Below the pieces are notes generated by a model. The model was not told the origin of the DNA. It searched no databases and saw only the letters and a program-made list of their open reading frames with translations. From Symsagittifera roscoffensis (Eukaryota; Xenacoelomorpha; Acoela; Convolutidae), in assembly GCF_963678635.1 (NCBI RefSeq), contig NC_087064.1:51170684-51230683 (forward strand): a stretch of 60,000 nt of DNA, read 5' to 3'. Below, piece by piece: positions 46,597 to 58,440 of the stretch (position 1 is the stretch's first letter; every line of letters begins with the position of its first letter). A program made the position numbers and the translations under genes.

Positions 46597-49500
46597 TTAC
46601 ATCAAAGCGCAGTCTCCTTGACCGTTTAAAATACTTCTCTCGCGGTCTTGCAATGCAGAAATAATTATTTCATCGGAATCATCTCGCTTAAGTTTGGACT
46701 TGGTCTGGTAGAGTGAATGTAATTGTCTTTCGGCATCCCAGATTTGTCGATACAGGATATCAATCTGCCATGAAATACTTTCAATATAGTCTTGGGTTTC
46801 GCCAATGAGCTCTGAAACAGTTTTTACGCATTGAATATTTTTTGTATCTAGCTGCAGGGATTGGAAATATCGATGTGGCCTGAAACATCATTCTACCTTC
46901 AAATTGCAAAATTTCCGATTGCTCAACAATCTTCAAAACAAACAAAATTTTTTAAGATGAAATTACAAGGAAGCAATGTATACGGAATTCGGTCTTCTGC
47001 TTTCCGACCACATCTTTTTGGTAATTGAATGCAATGCTTACCTTCGAGAATAGAAATCTTCGCAACCTTTTTACCGGATGATCTTGTTGCCTCATAAAGT
47101 AGAGCTTTATTGCTGTCGATTCGATCTAAGATCCCGTGACTAGATGTACCTACTCTGTAGAATTCCTCCTCGAAAGGAGGTTCATCTTCAGGGGGAGGCG
47201 GTGGTGGGGGTATCGAATCGTCTTTTTTTGCAACTGTAGCAGGCTTTTCTGATTTGGCGGGCACTGGTTGTGAAGTTATCACAGGTTGTTTCTTTTTAGT
47301 GACTGGTTTCGCTATTAGTTTTTCTACTGGAGCTTCTAGCGTTGGCTCAACTTGCACTGATTCAACTTTCTGAGGCATTTCAGACGGATACTTGTTGCTT
47401 CTCAGATCGTTAACTTCTCTTTTCAGTCGCTCATTTTCTGCTTTCAGCTTTGCTAATTGAATCTGCATGTCTTCAATTGCGGACTAAAAATTTCAAATCA
47501 AGAAGCATGGTAACATCAATAAAACATATATTACGATGTGTTTTATGGCTAGTTAGAAACGTATATACCTTAGATAAATTGGTTTCGTAATTTTTAGTCA
47601 CAGTGAGCTTTATCCCTGAAACTCTCGCTGCGAACTCGCATGTTCGTAGCGCAGCGTCTTTCCGAGAAATATCTGTGTTCATGGTTGCAATCAGCGCAGT
47701 ATTACTATTGCCTAAAAAGAGGTCATAGAAATTGTCCGCTTAAAGTGACGTTTTATAAAAATAGTATGTATTCAAACCTCCGAGTGAATCCCGTAGCATC
47801 TGAGTAAGTTTTGAGTCCCTGTAGTTGATAAAGGATTTTCTCTCTGATAAATCATCGATTACTTTGCCTAAAGAGAACAAGTTTTTCGTTTCGATTTTTC
47901 GACATTATAAATTCTTTAGTTTCTAAATTTACCGAGTGCAATTAATGACATGTTGATTTTCTTTGCCTCCTCTGCAGTTACGCCTTCTGAGTCACCCAAT
48001 CGCTCGGCTCCTGCCAAGTCGACCAAGTTCAGTTTTGATTCCACACTCAACCTGTTAGCGCAAATAAGACTCATTGAATTTTCCAATTCGGTTATAGTTT
48101 CTAGTATTCTTTGAATTGAATTGTTTTTAGTGTTGCGGTGACCTAAATGAGAAATGATTGTGAGAATTTACCCAGTAGAATCCGGCGTTGAGGTTGTCCT
48201 TCTTTTGATGTAAATTGTGAAAATTCCATGAGATCGAGATGACCTCATGTTATGTGAGGTCGATTTAACTGTCCGATTGAGACAGGCGGTGGTATACAGA
48301 ACATGCGCATTCTCCTGAAAACAATTGTTCAGCAAGAAAAAACTTGAACTTTACAGATTTTTCCACCACTCGATTATTAGTAACTGAAAATAGCCAACAG
48401 ACAGTGACAATGAACGCAAGGAAACAGTCAAAATTAGTCCCTTGTTTTTTTGAGAAAACTTCATCTTTCGTACTTCTAAAAAAATTATGGCCTTCTTTGA
48501 ACATTTTAAGTTTGATAATTTTTTTTTGATGAAATAACCCAAGTTGAGAAAACTGGTTAAAGTTTTTTTCCGACGGGAAATCTAAAAATTAAAATCTTTC
48601 TTCGAACCTAAAAGTCATTCCCGTTTTTGTGTTTGATTTGCATTTTCGAAATTGGGGAGCGCAATTTACATTCCTTTTAGCAAACGAATTGAATTGAACT
48701 TAAAAAGAATTCAAAACTGCAACAGATCGAATTCGGCGAGAATAAATTTTCTTGAAAAAAATAAGCATGACCTATTTTAGTGGCTTCATTACGTTTATTG
48801 AAGCTTAATCAATAAGTAACTCAATGAAGAAGATAAGAATTTTGGAATGCGGTAAAAAAAACAGACAAGTCAAAAAAGACACGTCATAAGTCAAGCAGAA
48901 TCGAGAAAAGAAAACAACTGTACGCATGAATAACAAGGATAGCCGGTTCCGACCGTAGTCTTAAAAAAATTGAAATTAGACCCATTCGACAGTCATAGCA
49001 AAATAAGCCAATTGGAAAACAATTTTCGTAGAAAAATGATTAGAAAAACAAACAAAAATGCAAATAAATCAAAAATGGCGCTAAAAACTTCAAAAAGTTA
49101 ATTAATTTTTTACGGCATAAATTAAGCATAAAGAAGCTACTGTAGGCCTGGACGCTCACCTTATTAGATTGAAATCAAAACAAAAATCAGAAATTTCAAA
49201 TCAAATATTTTAAATAATGTCAGGCGAATCACGACTGAAAGGGCTTTAATATGATATATGACTCAGCCCAGTGCGATGACTATTGGTACCTAGTTTTGCG
49301 TGGAAAGCAAAAAAAGTAAAAAAAGAAAACTAAAAAACACCCGGATGCAAAAGTTCTCCACCTTTCTCAAATGGTCGGAGCAAAAAATATATATTTTTTT
49401 GACTTTGTACGTTTGTTTTTTTTTATCTCGATTCTGATTGGCTTACTACGTGTCGACTTTATGGCCTGGCTATTTTTTGCTATGTAACCCAGAATTTTCC

Positions 49501-52489
49501 TTAATTTCTTGTTTTTTCTTGTAATGGTGAAGATCAATTCACATTGTCCAGGAATAACTTGCCTCAGATTGACAAATAGGTTTATTGAGTGTCGAATCCA
49601 GCCTTTCAACATTGACTCTCTGGAAGTTGCTCTTGTCTTTGTTCTTAGTGTTAAGTAGCATCGTGTCAAAGATCTGCTCCATCCAGATTTCTACGAATGA
49701 TAGTCTAATCTCAACGCCAGAAGAGCCTGCCAGTCTTTGAAAAAGGGTTGAAATGCATCTCCGAGCTAAAGCATGTAATGAAATCTAGAACAGTTGGGAT
49801 CAATCTCATCAATACCCTCTTAATTGTTTTTACCATATCATCGCCTTTGAGACGCGGTAATTTTTTTGGAATGATCCCTAAATGCCTTCGGAATTGATAT
49901 TTTCAACTACTTCGAAAGAAGAAATAGGAACTATTTTGGTTAAAAGCATAAAAATATTGAAAAAGTAAGGCGTTTTTCCTAATTGGACATGGAAAATTGA
50001 TGTAATGTTTCTTAAACTAACCGAGACCAGCTCCTTCTGTGAAGGACTGTTTGTTGTCCCAACTGCCTTCTATTGTGTGTGTTTTCCCCGTGCCTGTGTA
50101 GCCGTAAGCTAAAACTCTATCTTGCTAGATTTTTAATGAAATTTAAAAGAACAGTAATAAGTCAATTATCTGTCTCAGAATTTTGGCATGAAAAGAATCC
50201 TGTTTAAATTTGTGATACAAGGGTATTGCAATCGGGTGCGAGGCTTTTTTTTACCACTGACAACTTTGTCAACAGGATTCTTTGTCAACAGGATTATCGC
50301 AAGGGTAAAGTTTTTTACCCTTGCGATAAGCAAAGGTTTTGCAATTGGGTACTAGTTCACTGGACTTATCTCCTGAACTCATTCATCTACTGGCCTTTCG
50401 TTTGCAACAGACATATTTTGATGATGATAGCATTTTAATTATTTGGCTTTATCGAGATTTATTTGTTTTTGCCTGTTGTCATTTTACCCCTTCGAATTGT
50501 TAAAATTTCATTGTTAAATTTTAACCGAGTTTGAATTTGAGCTTTTTCGACATGAACGGTTTTTGGCTTTGTTACCGCTTGGTAATTAAACATCTGGCGC
50601 AGAGGTAAAACATTTAGACCATAGCTGGACTTTTTTTAACCTTACGGTAAGCAAAGGTATTGCAATCAAGATACTAGACTCTTTCCCGTAAAGAACTTTG
50701 TTCGCAGAATCTCCAACTTTTGAAAACTTTTTTTATTACCTGTCAAGTCAAATGTTGTTCATGTTTTCCCGGAATTTTGAAACTTTCTGCTAAATTTTTC
50801 TTTATTATTTTTTCAGTTTTTTTTCGGAAGCAAGGTTTCTGATTTATTTTTCTTCTGAAATTGCGTAGATTTAATTGCATTAATTGGCTTAGTGTCGTTT
50901 TGGTTCAGTGTCACTTCAAGTCGATCACCTTGTAGTATCACTTTAAATCGATTCAAGTTGATGGCATAGCGTATTGCTTTCATATGTCGAATTTTTTTTC
51001 GAAAAATATCTTGGTGATACCAAATTTCTTTTTTAATTTTAATTTGACTGATTTGTCTACCGATAAATATTGCGCATATCGCGCGAGATTAGAAAGTTTG
51101 TTCTTTTTGGCTGAAATGTTAGGAAAAATTTTTTCGTATTTTCTGCAAGTTTTTTGCGGCAATTGTTTTAAACTTTAGAATTCATTTTTTAAGTTTTCCG
51201 TCTTGATCTTACTTTATAGCAAATAACGGATAGGTTCTTTTCTTATCCCCAATTTTTCCGGCCGGTTGTCTGGTTGCATGATTTTAAGCAAAGTTTTTGA
51301 GTAAGTTAAGAAGTTTTTGGATCTCCATCTTTTCGTTTCCATTTCTTTCTTTTTGTTTCCATCTATTGTTTATGAGAAATAAATTAACGAATTTCATATA
51401 TTTCAAATTTATCATATGTACCAGGTGATTGCTTCCGCTTTTTTCAATAAAATTCATTTAATGTCTCAAACCAAAATCGAAAATATTATCTTTTGATTTT
51501 TAACATTTTATTTTGTATCGAAGTGGTGCGAAGCTCAGCTTCGTCCGTATTGAGTTTCAGTTTTTGTAATTGTAGTATCCACGCTTGAGACGACAGAGCC
51601 ACGGGGTTTCGATTGCAGTCGAGACCTGTTTCTTTGCAAATTGGAAAATTTGGGCTAGTTTAGGTTGTTATCTGTCCGCTTGTTTTTGTCGGCTTAATTC
51701 CTTAGAAGTATTCTTTTGAAAATTTCGCTTCTTTCTAGCAATTCGAAACTTCCTTCCAAATTTTCCATGAAGCAGGGAACTTGGCTTCTGTTTTTTTTTG
51801 GGTTTTTGAGGCAATTTTTTAAAATATAGTTTCTGTTAATAAAAATGATGTTTCGTTCAATTGTTTTTCTTTTTTTTCTATCGATTGCAATCATAGTGAT
51901 TCATTTTTAGATTGAAAGGAGTGCAAAACTCAGTTTCGTTTCTGCGCTACTGTTTTCTTTTTTTTGTGATTTGATTTTTGCTTTCAAGGATTCAAAGTAT
52001 TAAAAAACGCAATTTGGCTTCAGGGAATTTCAAGTTTCAATTGACACCGTAGTGTCACTTGATGAAACAGTCCTTGAGTGGGACACTCGAAAGAAGTCAA
52101 CGCAGTTTAGTTTTCTTGATCTTAAGAAGCTTTCGACCCAGTCTATAATATAGAACTTTACAACAATGTTTTTCTCGGGGCGTGGTCCAATTTATGAATT
52201 TTTCTACCTTTTCTCTTTTTTACGAACATCCTACCTTTAAAACAAGACACAGTTTGCATATCTTATTAAAAGAAAATTATCGCCAAAAAAGTTTCTTAAA
52301 GGCCACATGGCTCATTGTTAAGTCAGCTTCTTTTCATTATCTTCTGATTATTTTTCCTTTTGAAGAAAACTACTTGGTGGTTCGAATTTGTGTGTAATTC
52401 TTCTATCCTAACCTATGATGGATCCATTTTCTCCTTCCAGACATCGATCTATGATTGGCACTGCGACTGTATTGAATATGTGACTCTGA
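46597..52489 (-). CDS. Kinesin motor protein, N-terminal motor, 3' eight exons
   Basis: An ATP-driven microtubule motor. Exons (minus) with matching phases: 52,489-52,413; 50,114-50,022; 49,765-49,559; 48,142-47,933; 47,867-47,778; 47,711-47,569; 47,483-47,042; 46,811-46,597 (stop at 46,597-46,599). Motifs: [12 protein letters not shown] before the P-loop [24 protein letters not shown]; switch [38 protein letters not shown]. Then a coiled coil ([17 protein letters not shown]), a Pro-rich segment with seven Pro (about 47,195), and a second helical tail. About 490 codons are visible. The first ~80 motor residues must lie upstream of 52,489 and were not found. Switch I lacks SSRSH (it reads NTKNNSIQR). 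The end of the motor resembles kinesin-9 (KIF6/KIF9) more than kinesin-1; this subfamily call is tentative. Confidence 0.85.
48143..49558 (-). other. Kinesin intron, 1.4 kb
   Basis: Lies between the exon ending GAGGCAA|GT at 49,559 and the acceptor at 48,143-48,144. AT-rich. It holds one copy of the interspersed repeat shared with the receptor intron (49,228-49,305). No coding sequence is seen, and the 100-codon ORF at 49,669-49,367 overlaps exon 3 in another frame. Confidence 0.6.
49228..49305 (+). repeat. Interspersed repeat, copy in kinesin intron
   Basis: About 78 bp containing gactgaaagggctttaatat, repeated in the same orientation at 58,777-58,855 within the first intron of the receptor gene. 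Confidence 0.7.
50115..52412 (-). other. Kinesin intron, 2.3 kb
   Basis: AT-rich and without plausible exons. It contains a 16-bp tandem direct repeat (50,264-50,295), a perfect hairpin (50,294-50,329) and decayed repeats of a gcaaaggtattgcaat-type element (50,222, 50,331, 50,650). Confidence 0.6.
50264..50329. repeat. Direct repeat plus perfect 16-bp hairpin
   Basis: ctttgtcaacaggatt occurs twice in tandem (50,264-50,279 and 50,280-50,295). It is followed by ttatcgcaagggtaaa, loop gttt, tttacccttgcgataa (50,294-50,329), a perfect 16-bp stem. Confidence 0.9.
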
Positions 52490-52624
52490 CTGCAGTCAGG
52501 TTGGAACACTTCCAAGAAGTTGAAGTTCCGCTCTTTTCCTTGATGCTCTGCAATAAGCAAATAATTGCTCAAGCGAAACAAAATTAGCTTGTCGCCGTGC
52601 AAATGAAACTGAATGTTCCCACCC

Positions 52625-54480
52625 AGGGGCGGATTTAAGGGGGGACTGTTACCTTTGAACTATTTTGAGATATCCATTTTTGGCTGACGGACCCCAAAAT
52701 TTTTCTAAAGGCGCCTTTGGCGCCAATCTATCTATTATATATTTAAATGCGGGCTTCACTATCTCGCCATGTTTAAGCTTTTTCAACGTATTATTTTTGC
52801 ATGTTTAAGCTATATCGTATATTGCAATGGTTAAGATTTTTTTTTTGATTTTCGACTTGATTTTAGTGTTTTATTCACCGAGTTTAAATTAAGCAGCCCA
52901 ATATTGGTATGCTGTCCGTATTCACCTACTTTGAATGGCCAAATTTTTTTAGCTAACGAAATAAAACTCAAATTTACAAAATGATTTAAAAAACTTGAAG
53001 TTCACAACCCTGTAGTTGGGTACTGTCAGTACTATTAAGGATTGCGAGTCTTGCCTCCAAATATGACTGCTCAAATCTTTGTAGTTTTTGGACGTTTTTT
53101 GTGATTTTTTCAAAACTTGAAATTCCCAACCCTGTGGTTGGGTGCTGTCAGGGTACTCTCAGGTGTTGCAAATCTTGCCTCCAAATATGATTGTTCAAAT
53201 TCTTGTAGTTTTTGAGATATGACGTTTTTTGTGCTTTTTTCAAAAATTTTCAGAAAATTTTAATTATTATTATTTTTTTAAAATCTGAAATTCCCAATCC
53301 TGTAGTTGGGTTCTGTCAGAGTACTATCAGAAATATCAAGGGGCTGTAAGAGAAATATCAAGGATTGCGAGTCTTGCCTCCAATAATGACTGCTCAAATC
53401 CTTGTAGTTTTCGAGATATGACATTTTTTGTGATTTTTTCAAAAATTTTCAAAAAATTTAAATTATTATTATTTTTTTAAAATCTGAAATTCCCAATCCT
53501 GTAGTTGGGTTCTGTCAGAGTACTATCAAGGATTGCGAATCTTGCCTCTAAATATGACTGCTCAAATCTTTGCAGTTTTCGAGATATGACGTTTTTTGTG
53601 ATTTTTCATTAAAAAAATTCAGAAAATTGAAATATTTTTTTTTCATAATTTGAAATTCCTAACTTTGTAGTTGAGTGCTCTCAGGGCACTCTCAGGAGTT
53701 AGAAATCTTGCCACATGCGATTGCTCAAATGCGACTGCTCAAATGCTTTTAGTTTCCGAGATGTGATTTTTTTTTGATTTTTTCAAAATTTCTCTTGATG
53801 AAGACACAACCTTATTGTCAGCGTATACCCAGGCGTCTGAAATCTTAACTCTAATTATGAATGCTCAAATCATTTTAGTTTCCGACATAAGACGTTTTTT
53901 GTGATTTTTTCAATTTTTGTCGGGAAATTTAAATTTAAAAAAAAATCACGAAATTTGAAATTCCCAACCGTATAGTAGGGTGCTATCAGGGGCTCTCAGT
54001 GGTTGCAAATTTGGCCTCCAAATTTCTCCAGAGGCCCATTAAGTTTTCGAGATGACGCGTTTAAAATGGGATTTTAAAAAATTTAAAAAGTTAGAAATTA
54101 CCAACCATGTAATTGGGTGCAGTCAGATTACACTAAAAGTTTGCAGATTTGTTTTCCAATATATGCGGTTTTTCCTGAGCTGTCTAAAAAATTCGAAGCA
54201 CCGGAGGTGCGTTAAACGCTAGTATATACTTAATTTGAGGGGGGAGCGCGCGCCGAAAAAGCGCGATTGTTTGGTCCAAATTTTCAAAAAGCGCCTAAAA
54301 CACATTTTAGCCTGTTTTTTTGAAAAATTTGCCTGCGGTGCAGAAACTTTGGTCAAACTAATGTCTTTATAAGGATTTGGGAGAGCTCAGAAAATCAATT
54401 TGGTCGATCTAAAAAAAGTTGATAATATTTTTGATTTTTTTTGAGAGTTCTCCCCTCGAGAAAATCCTAGACCCGCCCTA
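52625..54480 (+). mobile_element. TIR-bearing DNA element, long copy
   Basis: The left end aggggcggatttaagggggg and the right end (reverse complement tagggcgggtctaggatttt) form imperfect terminal inverted repeats about 1.86 kb apart. The right ~240 bp recur at 55,570-55,763 and, inverted, at 56,323-56,545. No transposase ORF is present, so it is non-autonomous. The interior is filled by a tandem repeat (52,995-54,130). Confidence 0.65.
52995..54130. repeat. Diverged tandem repeat inside the DNA element
   Basis: Units contain ttcccaacc-tgtagttgggt-gctgtcag, then cttgcctccaaatatgactgctcaaat, then gagatatgacgttttttgtg. Unit starts lie near 53,003, 53,126, 53,289, 53,488, 53,653, 53,959 and 54,098, so lengths vary (about 120-300 bp). 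The cccaac...gttggg core is itself a small palindrome. Confidence 0.75.
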
Positions 54481-55462
54481 ATTTTCCTCGAATCATCCGA
54501 AAACCTTTTAAAGATATATTGCATTGCAAAAGGCGACAATTCGTGAACATGTGATTAAGCGACAAACACTGATTCGCGCAAAATACCTTTCGCGCCGAGT
54601 GTCAGCGCAGCGGAGAAAGTGGTCGCTTCTTGCCAATGCGCCTTTTCACAGGCTGTCGCTTTTTTCCGACTTTCGTAACGAAAGTAACGGAATATTTGTG
54701 CTCTGGGTGGGTTTTTTTTCTTCGGGTCGAAAGAAACTTATTTGGCATAATTGAATTGTTACTAGGGGAGAAATTTATCACTTTGTACTTGATAAGGCGT
54801 GTGGGGGGATGATTTTTCCAAAAAATCTCAAATTTTAGAAGAAAAAGTTGTTCATTTTATTTTGTTACATTTAATTTTTTTATGTTATTACTGCTCCATA
54901 AACCTTAAAAGGCTGTCGGAACATCCAAGGCTCCGCCCTGATACGAGGACTCTTGTTTATCTTTGTTTTTTATAGGGTTTTTTGTTTCGTTTTAGTTGAA
55001 TTTTGTTGGATAAGTTTTACATAACTGACTGTTTATACGGCAAATGATTTCTATTCAATTATTTGTTTCTCGTCGTTTTCAAATTCTGCTTTTTAGCGTT
55101 AAGAATTTATCTTTTGTGCGGTTTGTAGCGCCATTCAAGGTGAATTTTGCGTTTCCAACATTACTGTTAACCAGCGTCCAATGCTTTGATACATTTTCTC
55201 ATCAGAGCTTTTAGATACTTTGAGCCTTTAGACGGGCAATTCTTGTGTAATTTTAAATGAATAAATAATAAGACCGCTAACAATGTGATTTTCTGGAGTT
55301 CTGTTTCCCCACAATTCCTATGAAAAAATTTGATAAGTTTTTGTGATAGTTTTTTTACTATGATAAACCTATTTAGAGAAAAATTAAATTTCATTTTCGA
55401 GTTTTATCCGTTGAATAGAGTCGCGGGGGTGTCCTTTTCTCTGTTAATGAATACTCATTTAC
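54481..55462. other. Intergenic, nothing recognised
   Basis: AT-rich. Short ORFs on both strands (for example 54,524-54,754) show no domain features. Confidence 0.5.
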
Positions 55463-55763
55463 AGTAGCAGACTTAGGGGGTGGGGGCCTCTCCTTGGTAC
55501 AATTTTGAGACATCCATTGTTAAATGACCGGCCTAATTTTAAAAAAACGCCTATTTAATTCTTTTGAAGGGGAGAGCGCGCCGAAAATCTAAACTTTTTG
55601 GTCTAAAATTTTCGAAAAAGCTTAAAAACTTGTTTTTGGCCTGTTTTTCAAAAAATCGGCTTCGGCGCAGAAAATTAGTCCAAAATAGGGTCTTAGTAAT
55701 AATTTGGAAGAGCAAAGAAAATCAATTGGACTACCTCGATAAAATCCTTGAGCCACCCCTGCC
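55463..55763 (+). mobile_element. TIR element, short (MITE-like) copy
   Basis: About 300 bp. The left end resembles that of the long copy (gacttaggggg ... ttttgagacatcca). The right half matches 54,240-54,480 (gagcgcgccgaaaa ... ggagagcaaagaaaatcaattgg). It ends in aaaatccttgagccacccctgcc. It lacks the internal tandem repeat. Confidence 0.65.
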
Positions 55764-56322
55764 TTTTTGTGGAATCTTAACTGAACTTTTGCGTAATTTT
55801 ATGTGTTTTTTGTGTAACCTTATTTTGAGGCCATCCTATTGTTTTCTGAATTTTTTTTTAAAAATATGTACGGATATGTTTCTGTGCCTATAATTTAAAA
55901 AAATTTGAAAAAGGTCAAAATGTGACCTATTATAGCTTATCTTGTTAAAAGTTTTTTCCATTTTTTATGACGCATTTTTTATCTCTTCAATGTTTTCAAA
56001 TGTTTTTTTTTCGTAACTTTAATTTTTGGTATTCTTTTTTTAACCCTTTTTAGCGGATATAAAGGATGGAATTGAGGCTTTTGTGTTTTGATAGCCGGGT
56101 CAAATTTAGAGCAAAATTGAATTTAAAATAAAAGAACTCTTTAAGCGATAATTGGAGTAAATAGAAAAAAATAGATTATCTTCACACAGATTTTTTTTGT
56201 TTTTTTTTTCTGTAGAATCTGAATCACGATCCATAGGGCTTAAATGTGACACTGCATTTGAATCATTTTTCATTGAGATTTTCAAAATGGGCTGAAAATC
56301 AATCGACTCGAACACAAAGTTC

Positions 56323-56545
56323 CAGGGGGGATCTAGGATTTTCTCGAGGAGGGGAGATTTCCGAAAATTTCGTCGACTTTTTTTAGGTCGACCAATCTAA
56401 TTTTCTGAGCTCTCCCGAAGCTCTTAGAAGACTATGTCGCAGTCGAAGTCTTGAAAAACAGGTCAAAAAACGTTATTCGGCACTTTTTGGAAAACTTCGA
56501 CCAAAAAAATTGCGTTTTTTCGGCGCACGCTTTTCCCTAGAAGTT
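56323..56545 (-). mobile_element. TIR element fragment, inverted
   Basis: Starts aggggggatctaggattttctcgagg, the reverse of the right end of the long copy. It continues through the gagctctcc and cggcgcacgc blocks in reverse order. The other half is missing. Confidence 0.6.
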
Positions 56546-58440
56546 AGTATAATCAAATTAATTATCAAATTTCCCAGTGAAATAAAAGTTTCGCCTATTG
56601 ATCCAGTTTTCTCAAATTGAGTTAATATTAACAAAAAAATGTCCATGATAAATTTTTCTACAAAGTCAAAGAGCTTTAAGGCCATCTATTTTTTTCTTCG
56701 AAACTTAAAAGTTTTGAAGTTTTGAAAAACCAGTCGGTTTTTTTACAGTTTACTTGCGTTCATTTCTTTTTTCCAACTGTCAGGTGGCTATGTTTCACAC
56801 TAGCGAGCTTGCGTAGTGTATTAGCATGAACATTTTAATGCCAACCTAACTTGCAAATAAAAGTGCGCTTTTGCTATAATCACGATCTGTATGTAGCATT
56901 AGAAATTTCATAACATCTGTTGTGTGCTTTATTTGTGGCTAGTGTTTGCCGATTGTTAAGCATCCGTGGCTGAGAGGTTAGGCTGTGAGATTTATAATTT
57001 CTAGGTCGCAGGTTCGAAGTCTACGCAAATTCTCTCTAAGGAAAACTTTGCCTGTTGATCCAGCTTATTCAAATTGAACTAATTTTATCAAAAAAGTCTC
57101 AATCTTAATTTGTAACAAATCTTGCGGATGAAAACTTCAAAATTTCAATTATTTTTCAAGTCATTTTCGAAGGAAACTGTTTTCCAATATGCTTATTTCA
57201 CTATGAAAATTGAAAATGCCTAAAATCTAGTCTTTAGTTATTAAAATCTAGTCTTTAACTAATTTCAAATAACTTATTCTTTGTAGTTTTTAAGAATATG
57301 GCCGGAACGTTATGTGCTGCTCGCACAGCAACCGGCTATCCTTTTTAATGCGTTTATTACGGTGATATCAATTTGAAAACCCAGAAGTTAATTCATATTT
57401 TCATTTAAATTTCAATTAATTTAAACATAAAATTTTGAGGCCACTCAGGTTAAGTGAAAAATTTTAACTTCAATCGAGACCTTTAATTTTTTTAAAATAA
57501 AGTTGCCCGAGCAGGATTCAATTCTACGCCAAAGTACACAGATTTTTGTGCCAATTAATTTCACATTTCATAGTTCCGCGTAAAACGCAAACAATCTGAG
57601 TTTTAACGACAATATTACTTTCGATTTCTTTTTCAAAATTGCGAAAAGTGCCCTAAGCTAGCAAAAAACAGACTTCAGCGAAAACATGCAAATTGATACC
57701 ACCATTTTTTATAATTTTCTTGAACAATTTTAATTTTGATTTTTTTAAATGGATATCACTGGTTTCTAATATAAAAATGCGTTTTAAATGTGGCTGTAGT
57801 TCGGGCCCAGGATTTACCGTAGTAAAAGTGCTTATAGGGTTGTATAATTTCTAAATCACGAACCTATCCGAATAGTGCTATTGGTGTATTTGCCTCCTTC
57901 CGTCTTGCAGTTTTTGGGTTTGAAAAGTCGACTGTACGTCTTAATGTTTCGTTGTGAAGACTGCATTTTGGGGATGGTGGTTAAATTGAAACATAAAATA
58001 CGTAAGAATAAACTAATTAAAACTAAAGATTAATATTTTTGGAGCATTTGATAATTGAGTGATCGAATGGAGATTGACTCGTTTTAGGCAAAGTCGACTG
58101 ATACAATTAAATCAAGTTTTTAATCCAGAAGAGACTGGTGTAGCTGACAATGCGTTCAGTGGTGTTTTACGTTGCTCGTTAAAGGCAAGTTATTTTGCTC
58201 TGTTTTACAGATAAAGATAGTTTACATTCAGCATTGCTTTTTGTTGTTATGCACCAATGTTTTTCGCGTGACGTTTTTGACTTCGATGATAATTGTAAAC
58301 TTACGCGAACAGAGCGACTCTCGCTTATCATTTGTTTCACATCAATGGTAGTTGATGATTTCAGGTCCGACAATGAGAAGTACATTAACACATACCTGTC
58401 AAGAAGCAGCTTGAAAAAGCGGGACAGTCACTTGGTCACA
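56546..58440. other. Intergenic region upstream of the receptor gene
   Basis: AT-rich and without exons that I can recognise. It contains the tRNA-like relic near 57.0 kb and a weaker, decayed look-alike near 57,830-57,880 (shared ataatttcta block). The frame of receptor exon 1 stays open upstream to 58,195, but without a signal peptide there. Confidence 0.5.
56960..57029 (+). repeat. tRNA-like sequence, SINE or tRNA relic
   Basis: A-box-like tggctgagagg (56,967-56,977) and B-box ggttcgaagtc (57,011-57,021) are about 44 bases apart, as in tRNA promoters. The acceptor and anticodon stems do not pair, so a functional tRNA is unlikely. A tRNA-derived SINE head or pseudogene fits better. Confidence 0.45.

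Noticed and set aside
56960-57029. Functional tRNA gene
   Set aside because: A and B boxes are present, but the acceptor and anticodon stems do not pair.
58195-58440. Upstream in-frame extension of the receptor exon
   Set aside because: The frame is open but would bury the clear signal peptide starting at 58,441.
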